Shown piece by piece: positions 1 to 10,133 of a DNA stretch of 64,000 bases (the first letter of the stretch is position 1; every line of letters begins with the position of its first letter). The DNA lies in contig NZ_AP012544.1 of NCBI RefSeq assembly GCF_000829055.1, positions 868,001-932,000 of the forward strand, given 5' to 3'. Both the position numbers and the translations under genes were made by a program. This DNA is from Lacticaseibacillus casei DSM 20011 = JCM 1134 = ATCC 393 (GTDB lineage: Bacteria; Bacillota; Bacilli; Lactobacillales; Lactobacillaceae). The notes under the pieces are model-generated. The model saw only the letters and a list, made by a program, of their open reading frames with translations, did not search any database and was not told where the DNA came from.

Positions 1-700
1 AACGCCTAGAGATTCGAAATATCGACCTGTTGGAGAAGACTAAGCGGAAGACCTCTCACCAGCACCACACCAAGGCTAAGCGCCTGGCTGGCCGCAGTAT
101 CGAGGAACGGCCTAAGGTCGTTGAACGACGCAGGCAGTTCGGTCACTGGGAGATGGATACCATTGTCGGTAAACGCAATGGCAAGGAGAGCGTCATCTTG
201 ACTCTGATTGAGCGCAAGACCCGTTGCCAACTTCTCCGCTTGATCGAAGGACGAGATGCAGACTCTGTGAGCTATGCATTGCGTGGAATCAAGCGCGAAT
301 GGGGAGCTTGCATCAAGACCATCACAGCCGACAACGGACCCGAGTTCACCGCCTTAAATACTGCTTTTGCTGGGACGGAAACTGAGATCTTCTACGCCCA
401 TCCTTACACGTCCTGCGACCGTGGCACCAACGAGGCACATAACCGGATGATCCGCCAGGACTTCCCTAAGGGCATGTCCTTAGATGACATTAGCCCTAGT
501 CAAGTGCAGGCCACGCAAGACCGCTTGAATCAGTTGCCTCGCAAACAACAGGGCTACTGCACACCCCAGCAAAACTTTGAGGCCGAAGCTCGGCGCGTTC
601 GCCGCATGGCCCAGTAGTCTCTCTAGCGCCACAACTTCTATTTGATAACGGCCTGTTCTGGGATTGTCCTCAACGACTGGCTAACTTGTTCTTGCAATTT
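1..700 (+). mobile_element. IS30-family insertion sequence, right part only (copy 1)
   Basis: The window opens inside an IS30-family element. It holds the C-terminal part of the transposase (3-617) and about 80 bp of right end. The end is set by comparison with the second IS30-type copy at 62255-63515. Both carry a GTTCTKGG-like block, then GGCTAACTTG and TTCTTGCAATTT (here 679-700), after which the two sequences diverge. The two elements encode clearly different transposases, roughly three quarters identical by eye, so they are separate arrivals rather than a recent duplication. The left half lies outside the window. Confidence 0.85.
3..617 (+). CDS. IS30-family transposase, C-terminal part (5' end outside window)
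   Basis: The frame is open from base 3 and starts RLEIRNIDLLEK, which matches the internal RLEIRNIDLVEK of the complete IS30 transposase at 62375-63436, so the gene is cut by the window edge. It contains the retroviral-integrase-like DDE core: first Asp in HWEMDTIVG, second Asp in TADNGPEF, and Glu in GTNEAHNRMIR, all in the usual order and spacing for IS30. An internal TTG at position 30 could be mistaken for a start, but homology continues upstream of it. Function: cut-and-paste or circle-forming transposition of its own element. Confidence 0.9.
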   Translation, partial: RLEIRNIDLLEKTKRKTSHQHHTKAKRLAGRSIEERPKVVERRRQFGHWEMDTIVGKRNGKESVILTLIERKTRCQLLRLIEGRDADSVSYALRGIKREWGACIKTITADNGPEFTALNTAFAGTETEIFYAHPYTSCDRGTNEAHNRMIRQDFPKGMSLDDISPSQVQATQDRLNQLPRKQQGYCTPQQNFEAEARRVRRMAQ

Positions 701-702
701 AC

Positions 703-777
703 GTTTTAGGTTCATCACTCAAAGGGGACAAAAAGGGGACAAAAAAGGTGCAAGCACTGATGCATAGGCAACTATAA
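703..777 (+). pseudogene. possible C-terminal tail of a phage-type integrase
   Basis: Directly after the IS30 end an open frame runs 24 codons to TAA at 775-777 and includes KGDKKGTKK, produced by the near-repeat of AAAGGGGACAAA. A lysine-rich GDKKGTK-like tail is seen at the C-terminus of many tyrosine recombinases of Gram-positive phages, and an attachment-site-like sequence lies about 270 bp further on (1055-1077). The reading is that IS30 landed in or near the end of an integrase gene. The match is short, so this is a weak inference. Confidence 0.25.
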
Positions 778-801
778 TGCCTGTTCGCTTCCTTTCTGAT
801 A

Positions 802-831
802 TTTAAATGGGTCGATTTCGACCCATTTAAA
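802..831. terminator. strong 13-bp inverted repeat
   Basis: TTTAAATGGGTCG (802-814) and CGACCCATTTAAA (819-831) are perfect reverse complements separated by a 4-base ATTT loop. It lies 24 bases after the stop of the putative integrase tail. There is no classical T tract, although the A/T-rich base of the stem could serve. It may be a terminator or an operator; terminator is the simpler guess from position. Confidence 0.5.
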
Positions 832-840
832 ATATGGAAA

Positions 841-1100
841 AATAAGTCGCCGAAACGCCAAACCTATTTTGCAAAATCGCCGTTTTTGGCAAATTAGCCT
901 CACTTGCTTCGGCGGGTGGGGCTATTTTTGTGCGGTCCAAATTGGCATATCGATATGATGTGCCAAAACGGCATTGCATGTCAATGTGCGTAATACTGGC
1001 AGAATTGTGCAATATGTGTGCAATGAAGCCTTGTGAGCCTACGCCAACCAAGCGGTTCGACTCCCGGGCTGCGCAGAATTCCAGTCATATGGAAAATACC
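841..1100. other. gene-free stretch with palindrome and tRNA-like core
   Basis: No convincing gene is seen. The stretch holds a perfect 12-bp palindrome CATATCGATATG (946-957) nested inside TTGGCA/TGCCAA arms, several TGTGCAAT-like words around 1000-1025, and a T-arm-like sequence GGTTCGACTCCCG near 1055-1067. The base composition is more A/T-rich and less codon-like than the glycolytic genes downstream. This fits the edge of a decayed integrated element, but that is inference. Confidence 0.4.
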
Positions 1101-1106
1101 GAAAAT

Positions 1107-1136
1107 AGAAAAGTCCGCTATGGCGGGCTTTTTGTT
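1107..1136 (+). terminator. rho-independent terminator
   Basis: AAAAGTCCGC, a short TATG loop, then GCGGGCTTTTT form a stem with a T run on the plus strand. No gene is recognised just upstream. It may once have ended a tRNA gene or prophage transcript whose last bases resemble the T-arm sequence at 1055-1067. Confidence 0.75.
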
Positions 1137-1139
1137 TGC

Positions 1140-1480
1140 CATAATGTGTTTGTAGGACGCAAATGTCGCTGATCAGCATGGTCCTTTTTAAGCTAAGAAA
1201 ACGCCAAATGAAATCGCTTCATCACCAAATGGCAATTTCGCTTGGAAAATGCTCAAAACAGAACAAGCAGTGATGAAAGAACCCATAACTGGCTGTGTGT
1301 AGGCTGTTGAAATAGACCGAAATACAGTGCATGAAAATTTCATTAGAAGCAAGCCGAAACCCCTGATATCAAAAAGCCGCAGCGAGGTTGCCAAAACTGG
1401 TAAATGCCGAACATTTGGACCATTCTTGAAGTAGATGTTCAAACTTAGCCGGTTTTGTGATTACTTTAAGACGATTTAGG
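1140..1480. other. gene-free stretch, nothing recognised
   Basis: About 340 bases with short open frames on both strands but no ribosome binding site, no recognisable protein motif and no strong hairpin. Several frames are open for 40 to 80 codons, so a decayed coding remnant cannot be excluded. Confidence 0.4.
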
Positions 1481-1488
1481 CAACAGAC

Positions 1489-1517
1489 TTGCGATAAAGC
1501 GGAACCCCTGCTACAAT
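1489..1517 (+). promoter_or_regulatory. sigma-A promoter of cggR-gap
   Basis: TTGCGA (1489-1494) and TACAAT (1512-1517) are separated by 17 bp, close to the consensus. The -10 box lies between GGAACCC (1501-1507) and GGGTTCC (1551-1557), which could pair in the leader. The CggR operator follows about 60 bp downstream, so bound CggR would block elongation as in Bacillus. Confidence 0.8.
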
Positions 1518-1576
1518 TGGTTTTGTTGGTAAGGGAAAACAGCAAACGTTGGGTTCCTACTTTTTTTCAGCTTGCT

Positions 1577-1613
1577 GGGTCGGCAAACGACTCGGAGGGA
1601 CGTGAAATGACCC
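1577..1613 (+). promoter_or_regulatory. tandem CggR operator
   Basis: Two 17-base half operators lie exactly 20 bp apart: GGGTCGGCAAACGACTC (1577-1593) and GGGACGTGAAATGACCC (1597-1613). They match at 12 of 17 positions. Bacillus subtilis CggR binds two direct repeats of the form CGGGAC-N6-TGTC with the same 20-bp period, between promoter and gene. The layout here is the same (promoter, operator, cggR), which supports autoregulation of cggR-gap and induction by fructose-1,6-bisphosphate. Binding itself is inferred. Confidence 0.8.
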
Positions 1614-1633
1614 ATTAAAGAAGGACGTGCCTT

Positions 1634-2671
1634 ATGCATACTGAACTTGCGTGGCTCAAAGCGATCGCGCCTGATCTGATGGGCGTCGTCACTAAACGCT
1701 ATCAGGTCCTTCAATTTATTAACTGGATGGCACCGGTTGGCCGGCGAACGTTAGCCGAACAAATGAAGATTTCAGAACGCGCATTACGTACAGAAACAGA
1801 TTTTTTGCGCGGGCAGGGGCTTTTAGAGAGCTCGAAATCTGGCATGGTGTTGACAGCTAAAGGGTTAGAAACTTTTCACGGCCTCGATCATTTGATGAAT
1901 CAGTTGCTGGGAATCAAAGATGATGAAAAGCGGCTGGCAACGCATCTTGGCATTGACCATTGTCTGGTCGTTTCCGGGGATGCGGATCAGAGTAGTCGGG
2001 TTCTTGATGAACTTGGCAAGACGTTGAATTCAACCTTACAGTTACTGTTGCCACCCGGGCATTTAACGATTGCCGTTATGGGTGGCACAACGATGGCACA
2101 TTTAGCCACGCAGTTAACTTTTCAGCTATCTGCGGGCCGTGAACTGTCGTTTGTCCCTGCACGGGGTGGCCTCGGTGAAGCCGTGACCATTCAGGCCAAC
2201 TCGATTGCGGCTGCAATGGCAGAAGCAACCGATAGCAAGTACCGGGCTTTATATGTTCCTGAGAATCTAAGCTCGGAGTCCTATGAATCCTTAATCAAAG
2301 AGCCATCGTTAAGAGATGTGTTAAACCTTATCGACAAAGCTCAGGTAGTGATTCATAGTGTGGGCGATGCGCTGGTCATGGCTAAGCGCCGTGGCATGTC
2401 GCCTGATACGATCAGCATGTTGAAAGCCAAGCATGCCGTTGCCGAGGCATTCGGTGTTTTCTACGATGCCAAGGGAAAGGTCGTTTACAAGATACCGCAA
2501 ATTGGATTACAGCTTGCGGATCTTGATCATATACCGTATGTCTTCGCAGTTGCGGCGGGTAAAAGTAAAGCCAAAGCAATTGCGGCGTACATGCAACACG
2601 CACCGAGTCGAACGTGGCTATTAACTGACATCGGTGCAACAAACTCGATTTTAACTGGGGCAACCCGTTAG
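1634..2671 (+). CDS. cggR: central glycolytic genes regulator CggR (SorC/DeoR-like)
   Basis: A 345-residue protein of the SorC-family sugar-sensing regulators. The N-terminal third has a helix-turn-helix that begins near GRRTLAEQMKISERALRTE. The remainder is the phosphosugar-binding domain with the typical TIAVMGGTTMAHLA and FVPARGGLGEAV segments. It represses lower-glycolysis genes, and fructose-1,6-bisphosphate is the known inducer in Bacillus. It sits 36 bp before gap in the usual Firmicute order and is preceded by a matching tandem operator, so autoregulation is likely. The ATG start is chosen for the GAAGGACG ribosome binding site at 1620-1627. Confidence 0.95.
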   Translation: MHTELAWLKAIAPDLMGVVTKRYQVLQFINWMAPVGRRTLAEQMKISERALRTETDFLRGQGLLESSKSGMVLTAKGLETFHGLDHLMNQLLGIKDDEKRLATHLGIDHCLVVSGDADQSSRVLDELGKTLNSTLQLLLPPGHLTIAVMGGTTMAHLATQLTFQLSAGRELSFVPARGGLGEAVTIQANSIAAAMAEATDSKYRALYVPENLSSESYESLIKEPSLRDVLNLIDKAQVVIHSVGDALVMAKRRGMSPDTISMLKAKHAVAEAFGVFYDAKGKVVYKIPQIGLQLADLDHIPYVFAVAAGKSKAKAIAAYMQHAPSRTWLLTDIGATNSILTGATR

Positions 2672-2707
2672 AATATAACCTTATTTCCTAAAGGAGGAAA
2701 TTTTAGC

Positions 2708-3730
2708 ATGACTGTTAAGATTGGTATTAATGGTTTTGGCCGTATCGGTCGTTTGGCATTCCGTCGTATTTACGAATTGGGTGCAAAGAGCAATGACATC
2801 CAGGTTGTTGCGATCAACGATCTGACCAGCCCAACCATGCTGGCTCACTTGCTTAAGTATGATTCAACTCACGGTACTTTCCCTGGTGAAGTTAGTGCAA
2901 CCGATAACGGTATTGTCGTTGACGGTAAAGAATACCGCGTCTACGCAGAACCGCAAGCCCAGAACATTCCTTGGGTTAAGAACGATGGCGTTGACTATGT
3001 TCTTGAATGCACAGGCTTCTATACCTCTGCTGAAAAGTCACAAGCTCATTTGGATGCAGGTGCAAAGCGTGTTCTGATTTCTGCCCCAGCTGGCAAGATG
3101 AAGACCATCGTTTACAACGTTAATGATGACACTTTGAATGCAGACGACAAGATTGTTTCTGCTGGTTCTTGCACGACCAACTGCTTGGCACCAATGGCTT
3201 ATTTCCTGAACAAGGAATTCGGCATTGAAGTTGGTACCATGACCACCGTTCACGCTTACACCTCAACTCAGATGTTGCTTGACGGCCCGGTTCGTGGTGG
3301 CAACCTGCGTGCTGCACGTTCTGCCGCTGCTAACACGATTCCTCACAGCACTGGTGCTGCTAAGGCTATCGGTTTGGTTATCCCAGAATTGAACGGCAAG
3401 TTGCAGGGTCACGCACAGCGTGTTTCTGTTGTTGACGGTTCCTTGACCGAATTGGTTTCCATCCTGAAGACCAAGAACGTTACAGCTGACCAAGTCAACG
3501 AAGCTATCAAGAAGCACACCGAAAACAACCCTAGCTTCGGCTGGAACGAAGACGAAATCGTATCTTCCGATGTAATCGGTACGACTTATGGTTCAATCTT
3601 CGATCCTACTCAGACTGAAGTTACAACTGCCGGTGACTATCAATTAGTTAAGACGGTTGCTTGGTACGATAACGAATATGGCTTTACTTGCCAGATGATC
3701 CGTACCTTGCTGAAATTTGCTACTCTCTAA
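2708..3730 (+). CDS. gap: glyceraldehyde-3-phosphate dehydrogenase, type I
   Basis: 340 residues, full family length. It oxidises and phosphorylates glyceraldehyde-3-phosphate to 1,3-bisphosphoglycerate with NAD. The Rossmann start [12 protein letters not shown] is intact, the catalytic Cys155 sits in [14 protein letters not shown], and the C-terminal WYDNEYGF is present. A near-perfect AAAGGAGGAAA ribosome binding site precedes the ATG and codon use is strongly optimised, as expected for one of the most abundant cytoplasmic proteins. It is probably co-transcribed with cggR, and a terminator follows directly. Confidence 0.98.
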   Translation: MTVKIGINGFGRIGRLAFRRIYELGAKSNDIQVVAINDLTSPTMLAHLLKYDSTHGTFPGEVSATDNGIVVDGKEYRVYAEPQAQNIPWVKNDGVDYVLECTGFYTSAEKSQAHLDAGAKRVLISAPAGKMKTIVYNVNDDTLNADDKIVSAGSCTTNCLAPMAYFLNKEFGIEVGTMTTVHAYTSTQMLLDGPVRGGNLRAARSAAANTIPHSTGAAKAIGLVIPELNGKLQGHAQRVSVVDGSLTELVSILKTKNVTADQVNEAIKKHTENNPSFGWNEDEIVSSDVIGTTYGSIFDPTQTEVTTAGDYQLVKTVAWYDNEYGFTCQMIRTLLKFATL

Positions 3731-3764
3731 TCCGGAGTAACGCTTTTCTAACCGCAACATCCGA

Positions 3765-3797
3765 AGCGGAGGGAGCTTTACTCTCTCCGCTTTTTTT
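3765..3797 (+). terminator. rho-independent terminator after gap
   Basis: AGCGGAGGGAG (3765-3775) pairs with CTCTCTCCGCT (3781-3791), with one G-T pair, and is followed by seven T. It separates cggR-gap from pgk-tpi-eno. Further on, CAAAAATCA (3808-3816) can pair with TGATTTTTG (3829-3837) in the pgk leader, and TTGCGA (3842) with TATGTT (3866) is a possible pgk promoter with an 18-bp spacer. Confidence 0.85.
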
Positions 3798-3910
3798 GGA
3801 AAGGTGACAAAAATCAACGCAAACACGATGATTTTTGCCCTTTGCGAGCACCATGGTGGAGGACCTATGTTCATCCATCATCTTTGGGAAAATGAAGGAG
3901 GTCAAATCTT

Positions 3911-5101
3911 TTGGCTAAATTAATCGTTTCAGATTTAGATGTTAAAGATAAAAAAGTTCTGATCCGCGTTGACTTCAACGTGCCGATCAAAGATGGCGTT
4001 ATCGGTGATGACAACCGGATCGTGGCAGCATTGCCAACCATCCAATATGTCATTGATCACGGCGGCAAGGCAATCTTGCTGTCACACCTTGGTCGGGTTA
4101 AGACCGAAGAAGATAAGGCTAAGCTGACGTTGAAGCCAGTTGCCCAACGCTTGAGTGAATTGCTGAAGAAGCCAGTTACTTTTGTACCGGCTACCCGCGG
4201 TAAGGAACTGGAAGATGCCATTGCCAAGATGAACGATGGCGATGTGCTTTTGATGGAAAATACCCGGTTTGAAGATCTTGACGGTAAGAAAGAATCCGGC
4301 AATGATCCTAAATTAGGCAAGTACTGGGCAAGCCTTGGCGACCTGTTCGTCAATGATGCCTTTGGTACGGCACATCGTAAGCATGCGTCCAACGTCGGCA
4401 TTGCTTCCAACATGAAGCAAACAGCTGCTGGATTCTTGATGGAAAAGGAAATCAAGTTCTTAGGCGACGCTGTTGATAATCCGAAGCACCCATTCATTGC
4501 TATCTTGGGTGGTGCCAAGGTTTCCGATAAAATCGGTGTCATCGAAAACTTAGTGCCTAAAGCTGATAAGATTCTTATTGGCGGTGGCATGACTTATACC
4601 TTCTATGCAGCCAAGGGTATGAGCATCGGTAACTCATTGGTTGAAAAAGACAAGATCGACTTAGCCAAGAAGATTATGGACCAAGCCGGCGATAAGTTGC
4701 TTTTGCCTGTTGATTCTGTTGTTGCCCCAGAATTTTCAAACGATGCTCCGCATAAGGTTGTTGAAGGCGATATTCCGGATGGCTACATGGCATTGGATAT
4801 CGGCCCTAAGACGATTCAAGAATTCAAAGATGCCTTGCAAGGTGCCAAGACGGTTGTTTGGAACGGCCCGATGGGTGTGTTCGAAATGAGCAACTATGCT
4901 GAAGGTACTTTGGAAGTCGGCCGTGCACTCGGTGATTTGAAGGATGCTACGACAGTCATTGGTGGTGGAGATTCAACCGCTGCTGCCAAGCAATTGGGTA
5001 TCGCGCCTAAGATTACCCACATTTCCACTGGTGGCGGTGCTAGCCTTGAATATCTTGAAGGCAAGACGTTACCAGGTATCGCAGCCATTTCTGACAAGTA
5101 G
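3911..5101 (+). CDS. pgk: phosphoglycerate kinase
   Basis: 396 residues. It transfers phosphate from 1,3-bisphosphoglycerate to ADP, the first ATP-forming step of lower glycolysis. The N-terminal substrate domain shows [11 protein letters not shown] and SHLGR. The C-terminal nucleotide domain shows WNGPMGVFE and the glycine-rich [11 protein letters not shown]. The start is TTG at 3911, because GAAGGAGG lies about 8 bases upstream and no ATG fits the conserved N-terminus [13 protein letters not shown]. It begins a pgk-tpi-eno run after the gap terminator. Confidence 0.97.
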   Translation: MAKLIVSDLDVKDKKVLIRVDFNVPIKDGVIGDDNRIVAALPTIQYVIDHGGKAILLSHLGRVKTEEDKAKLTLKPVAQRLSELLKKPVTFVPATRGKELEDAIAKMNDGDVLLMENTRFEDLDGKKESGNDPKLGKYWASLGDLFVNDAFGTAHRKHASNVGIASNMKQTAAGFLMEKEIKFLGDAVDNPKHPFIAILGGAKVSDKIGVIENLVPKADKILIGGGMTYTFYAAKGMSIGNSLVEKDKIDLAKKIMDQAGDKLLLPVDSVVAPEFSNDAPHKVVEGDIPDGYMALDIGPKTIQEFKDALQGAKTVVWNGPMGVFEMSNYAEGTLEVGRALGDLKDATTVIGGGDSTAAAKQLGIAPKITHISTGGGASLEYLEGKTLPGIAAISDK

Positions 5102-5132
5102 TTTGTCAGTGATGCTGATCTAACAGTCAATG

Positions 5133-5155
5133 CCGACACGTGCTGAACGTGTCGG
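5133..5155 (+). other. intercistronic hairpin between pgk and tpi
   Basis: CCGACACGT (5133-5141) and ACGTGTCGG (5147-5155) form a perfect 9-bp stem with a 5-base loop and no T tract. Without a T run it is unlikely to stop transcription. A role in mRNA processing or in protecting the pgk 3' end is the natural inference. Confidence 0.65.
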
Positions 5156-5179
5156 TACATAATGAAAGGAAGCTAAGTC

Positions 5180-5935
5180 ATGCGGACACCATTCATTGCT
5201 GGTAACTGGAAAATGAACAAAAACCCTAAAGAGACTCAAGCCTTTTTGGATGCTGTGAAAGGCAAGTTACCTGATGCAAGTAAAGTTGAAACGGTCATTG
5301 GCGCACCTGCCATTGATCTGACGACTTTGGTTGCCGGAGCAGAAGGCACACCTTTAAAGACAGCGGCAGAAAACTGCTACTTTGAAGATGAAGGTGCTTA
5401 TACCGGCGAAACCAGCCCGAAAGCATTAAAGGAAATGGGCGTTGATTATGTCATCATCGGCCATAGCGAACGTCGTGGTTACTTCCACGAAACCGACGAA
5501 GATATCAATAAGAAAGCTAAGGCTATCTTTAGGAACAATCTTCTGCCGATTATCTGCTGTGGCGAAAGTTTGACCCAGCGTGAAGCTGGCCAAACCGAAG
5601 ACTGGGTTGCCTCGCAAATCGAAGCAGCTTTGGCTGGCTTAACCGCTGACCAAGTCAAAGTTTCTGTTTTGGCCTACGAACCAATCTGGGCTATCGGAAC
5701 CGGTAAAACTGCGACCGCCGATCAGGCACAAGAAGTTGTTGCCCACATTCGTGCGACCGTTGAGAAGTTGTATAATAAAGATACGGCAGACGCTGTTCGG
5801 ATTCTTTACGGCGGCTCCGTTAAACCAGCGAACGTTAAAGAACTGATGGCTAAGCCTGATATCGACGGCGGCTTAGTCGGTGGCGCTTCGATGGATCCTG
5901 AAAGTTTCATCGCCTTGGCTAACTACCAAGATTAA
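5180..5935 (+). CDS. tpiA: triosephosphate isomerase
   Basis: 251 residues, a TIM barrel that interconverts dihydroxyacetone phosphate and glyceraldehyde-3-phosphate. The catalytic Lys is in GNWKMN, the catalytic His in VIIGHSERR, the catalytic Glu in [14 protein letters not shown], and the phosphate-binding loop is [19 protein letters not shown] ribosome binding site precedes the ATG. It lies 78 bp after pgk, past a stem-loop, and 48 bp before eno. Confidence 0.98.
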   Translation: MRTPFIAGNWKMNKNPKETQAFLDAVKGKLPDASKVETVIGAPAIDLTTLVAGAEGTPLKTAAENCYFEDEGAYTGETSPKALKEMGVDYVIIGHSERRGYFHETDEDINKKAKAIFRNNLLPIICCGESLTQREAGQTEDWVASQIEAALAGLTADQVKVSVLAYEPIWAIGTGKTATADQAQEVVAHIRATVEKLYNKDTADAVRILYGGSVKPANVKELMAKPDIDGGLVGGASMDPESFIALANYQD

Positions 5936-5953
5936 TCTGGTTTCTAATATTAA

Positions 5954-7288
<1,335 letters not shown>

Positions 7289-7314
7289 TTAATCGCCGTT
7301 GCTGTCGTTACGAG

Positions 7315-7346
7315 CACGTCACTTATGACAAGTGGCGTGTTTTTTT
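7315..7346 (+). terminator. rho-independent terminator after eno
   Basis: CACGTCACTT (7315-7324) pairs with AAGTGGCGTG (7330-7339), with one G-T pair, and runs into T7. It closes the glycolytic operon. Confidence 0.9.
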
Positions 7347-7428
7347 CCTAATTTTTTGAAAGAATGGGATTTTTCTCGTTTCCTTTTAAGGTTTATACTG
7401 AATGAATGTTGGCATGGAGGGAAATGTT

Positions 7429-9009
7429 GTGGCACGAATCATTAAGGAAAAAGAAAAATTCGATATCACCCGATTACGATTTGTCTTGCTGGGATTATTG
7501 GTCGGCTTGATGACCGGTACGGTGGTCAGTGCTTTTCGCTACTGTATTGAAGTCGGGTTGCGCGCCAGTCATCAGGTATACGGATACTTACATATGGGGC
7601 CGTTTGTCTGGTGGCACTGGGCCTTATTGATTGCCTTTAATCTGGTGCTGGCGGCGTTTGTGGCCCTAATGTTAAAACAAGAACCCTATATTTCCGGGTC
7701 AGGCATCCCTCAAGTCGAAGGTCAGCTTGCCGGCGAACTGGAAATGCATTGGTGGACTATCCTTTGGCGTAAGTTCGTTGGTGGCGTTCTCTCGCTTGCT
7801 CCCGGTTTGTTTCTGGGTCGTGAAGGGCCTTCGATTCAGTTAGGCGCAGCCGTGGGTCAAGGCTTGGCTGGTGGATTCAAATTGCGCGGAACCGATCGGC
7901 GTCTCCTAATTGCATCCGGATCGGCAGCCGGACTCGCAGCTGCCTTCAATGCGCCGATTGCTGGGACCCTGTTCGTGTTGGAAGAGGTTTACCATAATTT
8001 CTCGCCGCTGGTTTGGCTGACTGCACTGGCTGGTGCCATTGGATCGGATTTCATCTCGCTGTATGTGTTTGGACTGGTTCCCGTGCTAAATTTGAGTTAT
8101 TCGCGAAGTTTGCCGGTTACCAGTTACTGGCATTTGATCCTGCTAGGCATTCTTCTAGGGCTGCTAGGCTATTTATACCAGCGGGTGCTTTTATCCATGC
8201 CGCGGTGGTATCAACGCTTGACCCACTTACCACGGGTCGTGCAAGGCGTCGTGCCGTTCATCTTGTTGATTGCGGTCGGTTACTTTACCCCTAATCTGCT
8301 TGGCGGCGGCAATAGCTTGATTGTCGGCTTTGGCCAGTATGTACCGCCACTTTTGACGTTAGTGGGTATTTTCGCCATTCGCTTTGTTTTTTCCATGATT
8401 TCTTATGGCTCAGGGTTGCCAGGCGGTATTTTCTTGCCGATTTTATCGTTAGGGGCGATTATCGGGGCCATTTATGGGGTGGTCATGTATCAGCTGGGCT
8501 TGTTGCCGCATGTCTACATCATGAATCTGATTATTTTCTCGATGGCCGGATATTTTGCCGGAATTGGGAAAGCGCCGTTTACAGCGATTTTATTGGTGAC
8601 CGAAATGGTGGGTAATCTGACCCATCTCATGCCACTGGCGGTGCTGTCGTTGACGGCTTATCTTGTGGTTGACCTGCTTGGCGGTGCGCCGATTTATGAA
8701 GCCTTGCTTGAACAAATGACATTCCCCAAGACCGTTGAGCAGCTGCACCAGCCTGATCGACTGGAAATCCCGGTTTTTGTGGGCAGTTCGCTCAATGGTA
8801 AGTTGGTGCGCGATATGCCATGGCCAAAAGAGTCGTTGCTGATTGGTATTCGCCGGGGTGAGCGGGAAGTGATTCCCCATGGTGATACATTGATTCGAGA
8901 AGGCGATACATTGGTATTGCTGACAGATGCGGCTGAGCGTGTGCGGGTGAAAAAGCGAATCGATGCCTTATCTGCTGCCCTAGCAACGGCGCACAAAACG
9001 CGAACGTGA
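7429..9009 (+). CDS. ClC-family chloride channel/exchanger with C-terminal TrkA-C domain
   Basis: About 526 residues. The selectivity elements of the family are visible: GSGIPQVEG, GREGPSIQLGAAVGQG and SGLPGGIFLPILSLGAI. The last 80 residues (VFVGSSLNGKLVRDMPWPKE to DTLVLLTD) form a TrkA-C ligand-binding domain, common in bacterial ClC proteins. The glutamate of GREGP corresponds to the gating Glu, so H+/Cl- exchange rather than a passive channel is likely. GTG 7429 is chosen because GGAGGG lies 7 bases upstream. The in-frame ATG at 7402 sits directly on a TATACT -10 box (7394-7399) and is unlikely to be used. It stands alone between terminators. Confidence 0.9.
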   Translation: MARIIKEKEKFDITRLRFVLLGLLVGLMTGTVVSAFRYCIEVGLRASHQVYGYLHMGPFVWWHWALLIAFNLVLAAFVALMLKQEPYISGSGIPQVEGQLAGELEMHWWTILWRKFVGGVLSLAPGLFLGREGPSIQLGAAVGQGLAGGFKLRGTDRRLLIASGSAAGLAAAFNAPIAGTLFVLEEVYHNFSPLVWLTALAGAIGSDFISLYVFGLVPVLNLSYSRSLPVTSYWHLILLGILLGLLGYLYQRVLLSMPRWYQRLTHLPRVVQGVVPFILLIAVGYFTPNLLGGGNSLIVGFGQYVPPLLTLVGIFAIRFVFSMISYGSGLPGGIFLPILSLGAIIGAIYGVVMYQLGLLPHVYIMNLIIFSMAGYFAGIGKAPFTAILLVTEMVGNLTHLMPLAVLSLTAYLVVDLLGGAPIYEALLEQMTFPKTVEQLHQPDRLEIPVFVGSSLNGKLVRDMPWPKESLLIGIRRGEREVIPHGDTLIREGDTLVLLTDAAERVRVKKRIDALSAALATAHKTRT

Positions 9010-9114
9010 TGCCATGTCTGTGAGTCGCATCTTTTAGGTGGCGCCTAATCGGTATGCATGTATAATGAACTTGTCAAAGTGATGGCTATCGTCAACAGAA
9101 GGGACTTGATCACC

Positions 9115-9483
9115 ATGAGAACATTTCGCATCGTGTACGCTGTTGCAAGCATCCTACCTGGGTTATTTTATTCGGTTGGTGGCGAACTGGGGTTACTCAC
9201 ATCTTCCGGTGGCGGTTTTGCCAGCTTTATTGTGCCGTTCTTACTGGGATTCGTAGCGAATTGGGGCATGGTTGCACTTGTCGTTGTTGGCGTTATTATC
9301 GATGAGCAGATGCGCTGGTGGTATTTAGGTTATCCGATCCTGATGGGTTTGAACATTGGTTTGAATCAAATGTTGCCATTTGGTGTGGCGGATCAGGTAA
9401 GCTATTTGATGCCTTTCCTGGTGGCCGTGATCGGTGGCTACATGCTGTACCAGACTTTCAGAAAACATCCCCATATTGCGTGA
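9115..9483 (+). CDS. small integral membrane protein of unknown function
   Basis: 122 residues with three or four hydrophobic segments (IVYAVASILPGLFY, IVPFLLGFVANWGMVALVVV, YLMPFLVAVIGGYMLY). I do not recognise a family. The start is ATG 9115 because AGAAGGGA lies 9 bases upstream. The longer frame from 9058 would begin on a TATAAT box (9061-9066) that is probably the promoter -10 element. It is a single gene between clcA-like and secG. Confidence 0.7.
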   Translation: MRTFRIVYAVASILPGLFYSVGGELGLLTSSGGGFASFIVPFLLGFVANWGMVALVVVGVIIDEQMRWWYLGYPILMGLNIGLNQMLPFGVADQVSYLMPFLVAVIGGYMLYQTFRKHPHIA

Positions 9484-9645
9484 TCGCTGAACGACCATGG
9501 ATTGCGCGAGTCGCCTACTGGTCTTTGAAATTGGCTGGTTTTAGTGGAATGATGAAAAAGATGACTGAAATTAGCAAAGATTCGCCTTTGCCTTGCTTTT
9601 ATGCTAAACTACTAGAGTGAGATTTTTCGCAAGGGAGGCAACAAC

Positions 9646-9882
9646 TTGCAAAGTTTATTGACCACATTACTTGTGATCGATTCGATTTTTATCGTGATCG
9701 CAACTTTAATGCAACCAAGCAAACAACAGGATGCGTTAAGCGCATTGTCCGGTGGGGCAACCGATTTATTCGGGAAGACCAAATCCCGCGGTTTTGAAGC
9801 TTTCATGGAGAAAGTCACCGTTGTATTGGGTGTCATTTTCTTCGGCCTCGCCATCGCGTTGGTCTATCTGGAAGCCCATTAA
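9646..9882 (+). CDS. secG: preprotein translocase subunit SecG
   Basis: 78 residues with two membrane helices (TTLLVIDSIFIVIATLMQ and VTVVLGVIFFGLAIALVYL) and the conserved loop between them (DALSALSGGATDLFGKTKSRG). It is an auxiliary subunit of the SecYEG channel. The TTG start follows a GGGAGGC ribosome binding site. The secG-esterase-rnr-smpB order is standard in Lactobacillales. An extended -10 box (TGCTAAACT, 9602-9610) lies upstream and a terminator follows. Confidence 0.95.
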   Translation: MQSLLTTLLVIDSIFIVIATLMQPSKQQDALSALSGGATDLFGKTKSRGFEAFMEKVTVVLGVIFFGLAIALVYLEAH

Positions 9883-9885
9883 CCA

Positions 9886-9918
9886 AAGTCTCCTGGAACA
9901 TTCAGGGGGCTTTTTTTG
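9886..9918 (+). terminator. rho-independent terminator after secG
   Basis: AAGTCTCCTG pairs with CAGGGGGCTT around an ACATT loop and is followed by T7. It separates secG from the esterase-rnr-smpB group. Confidence 0.85.
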
Positions 9919-10133
9919 CAGAAGCATGATCCAACCTGCTTAAACCTGACGTTTACGTGTCTTTGGGAAAGCACTTGGTGGTGTATCGGTGATCTGCAAT
10001 CATAGTCAGTGGATCAGTTTTGGCTGCATGCATCATTTCGTTTACAGACTAGCAGCTAAAACCAAACGCATTTTTTAAAAAGTCGGCATTCATTCGCCGC
10101 ATATCATTCATAGGCATAAAGGACGACTTCACC

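Noticed and set aside
721..750. Short repeats of AAAGGGGACA as a CRISPR or iteron array
   Set aside because: Only two units of about 12 bp without spacers; explained by Lys/Gly codons of the putative integrase tail.
1050..1078. tRNA gene suggested by GGTTCGACTCCCG
   Set aside because: The sequence before it does not form a T stem, anticodon arm, D arm or acceptor stem. At most it is a 3' fragment, kept only as an attachment-site idea.
1188..1442. 84-residue minus-strand open frame
   Set aside because: No ribosome binding site and no recognised motif; the plus strand is equally open, so this is chance or remnant.
4057..4590. 177-residue minus-strand open frame inside pgk
   Set aside because: Antisense to a highly codon-biased glycolytic gene, which often leaves the opposite strand open.
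5133..5155. Terminator between pgk and tpi
   Set aside because: Good stem but no T tract, and the genes are normally co-transcribed; listed as an intercistronic hairpin instead.
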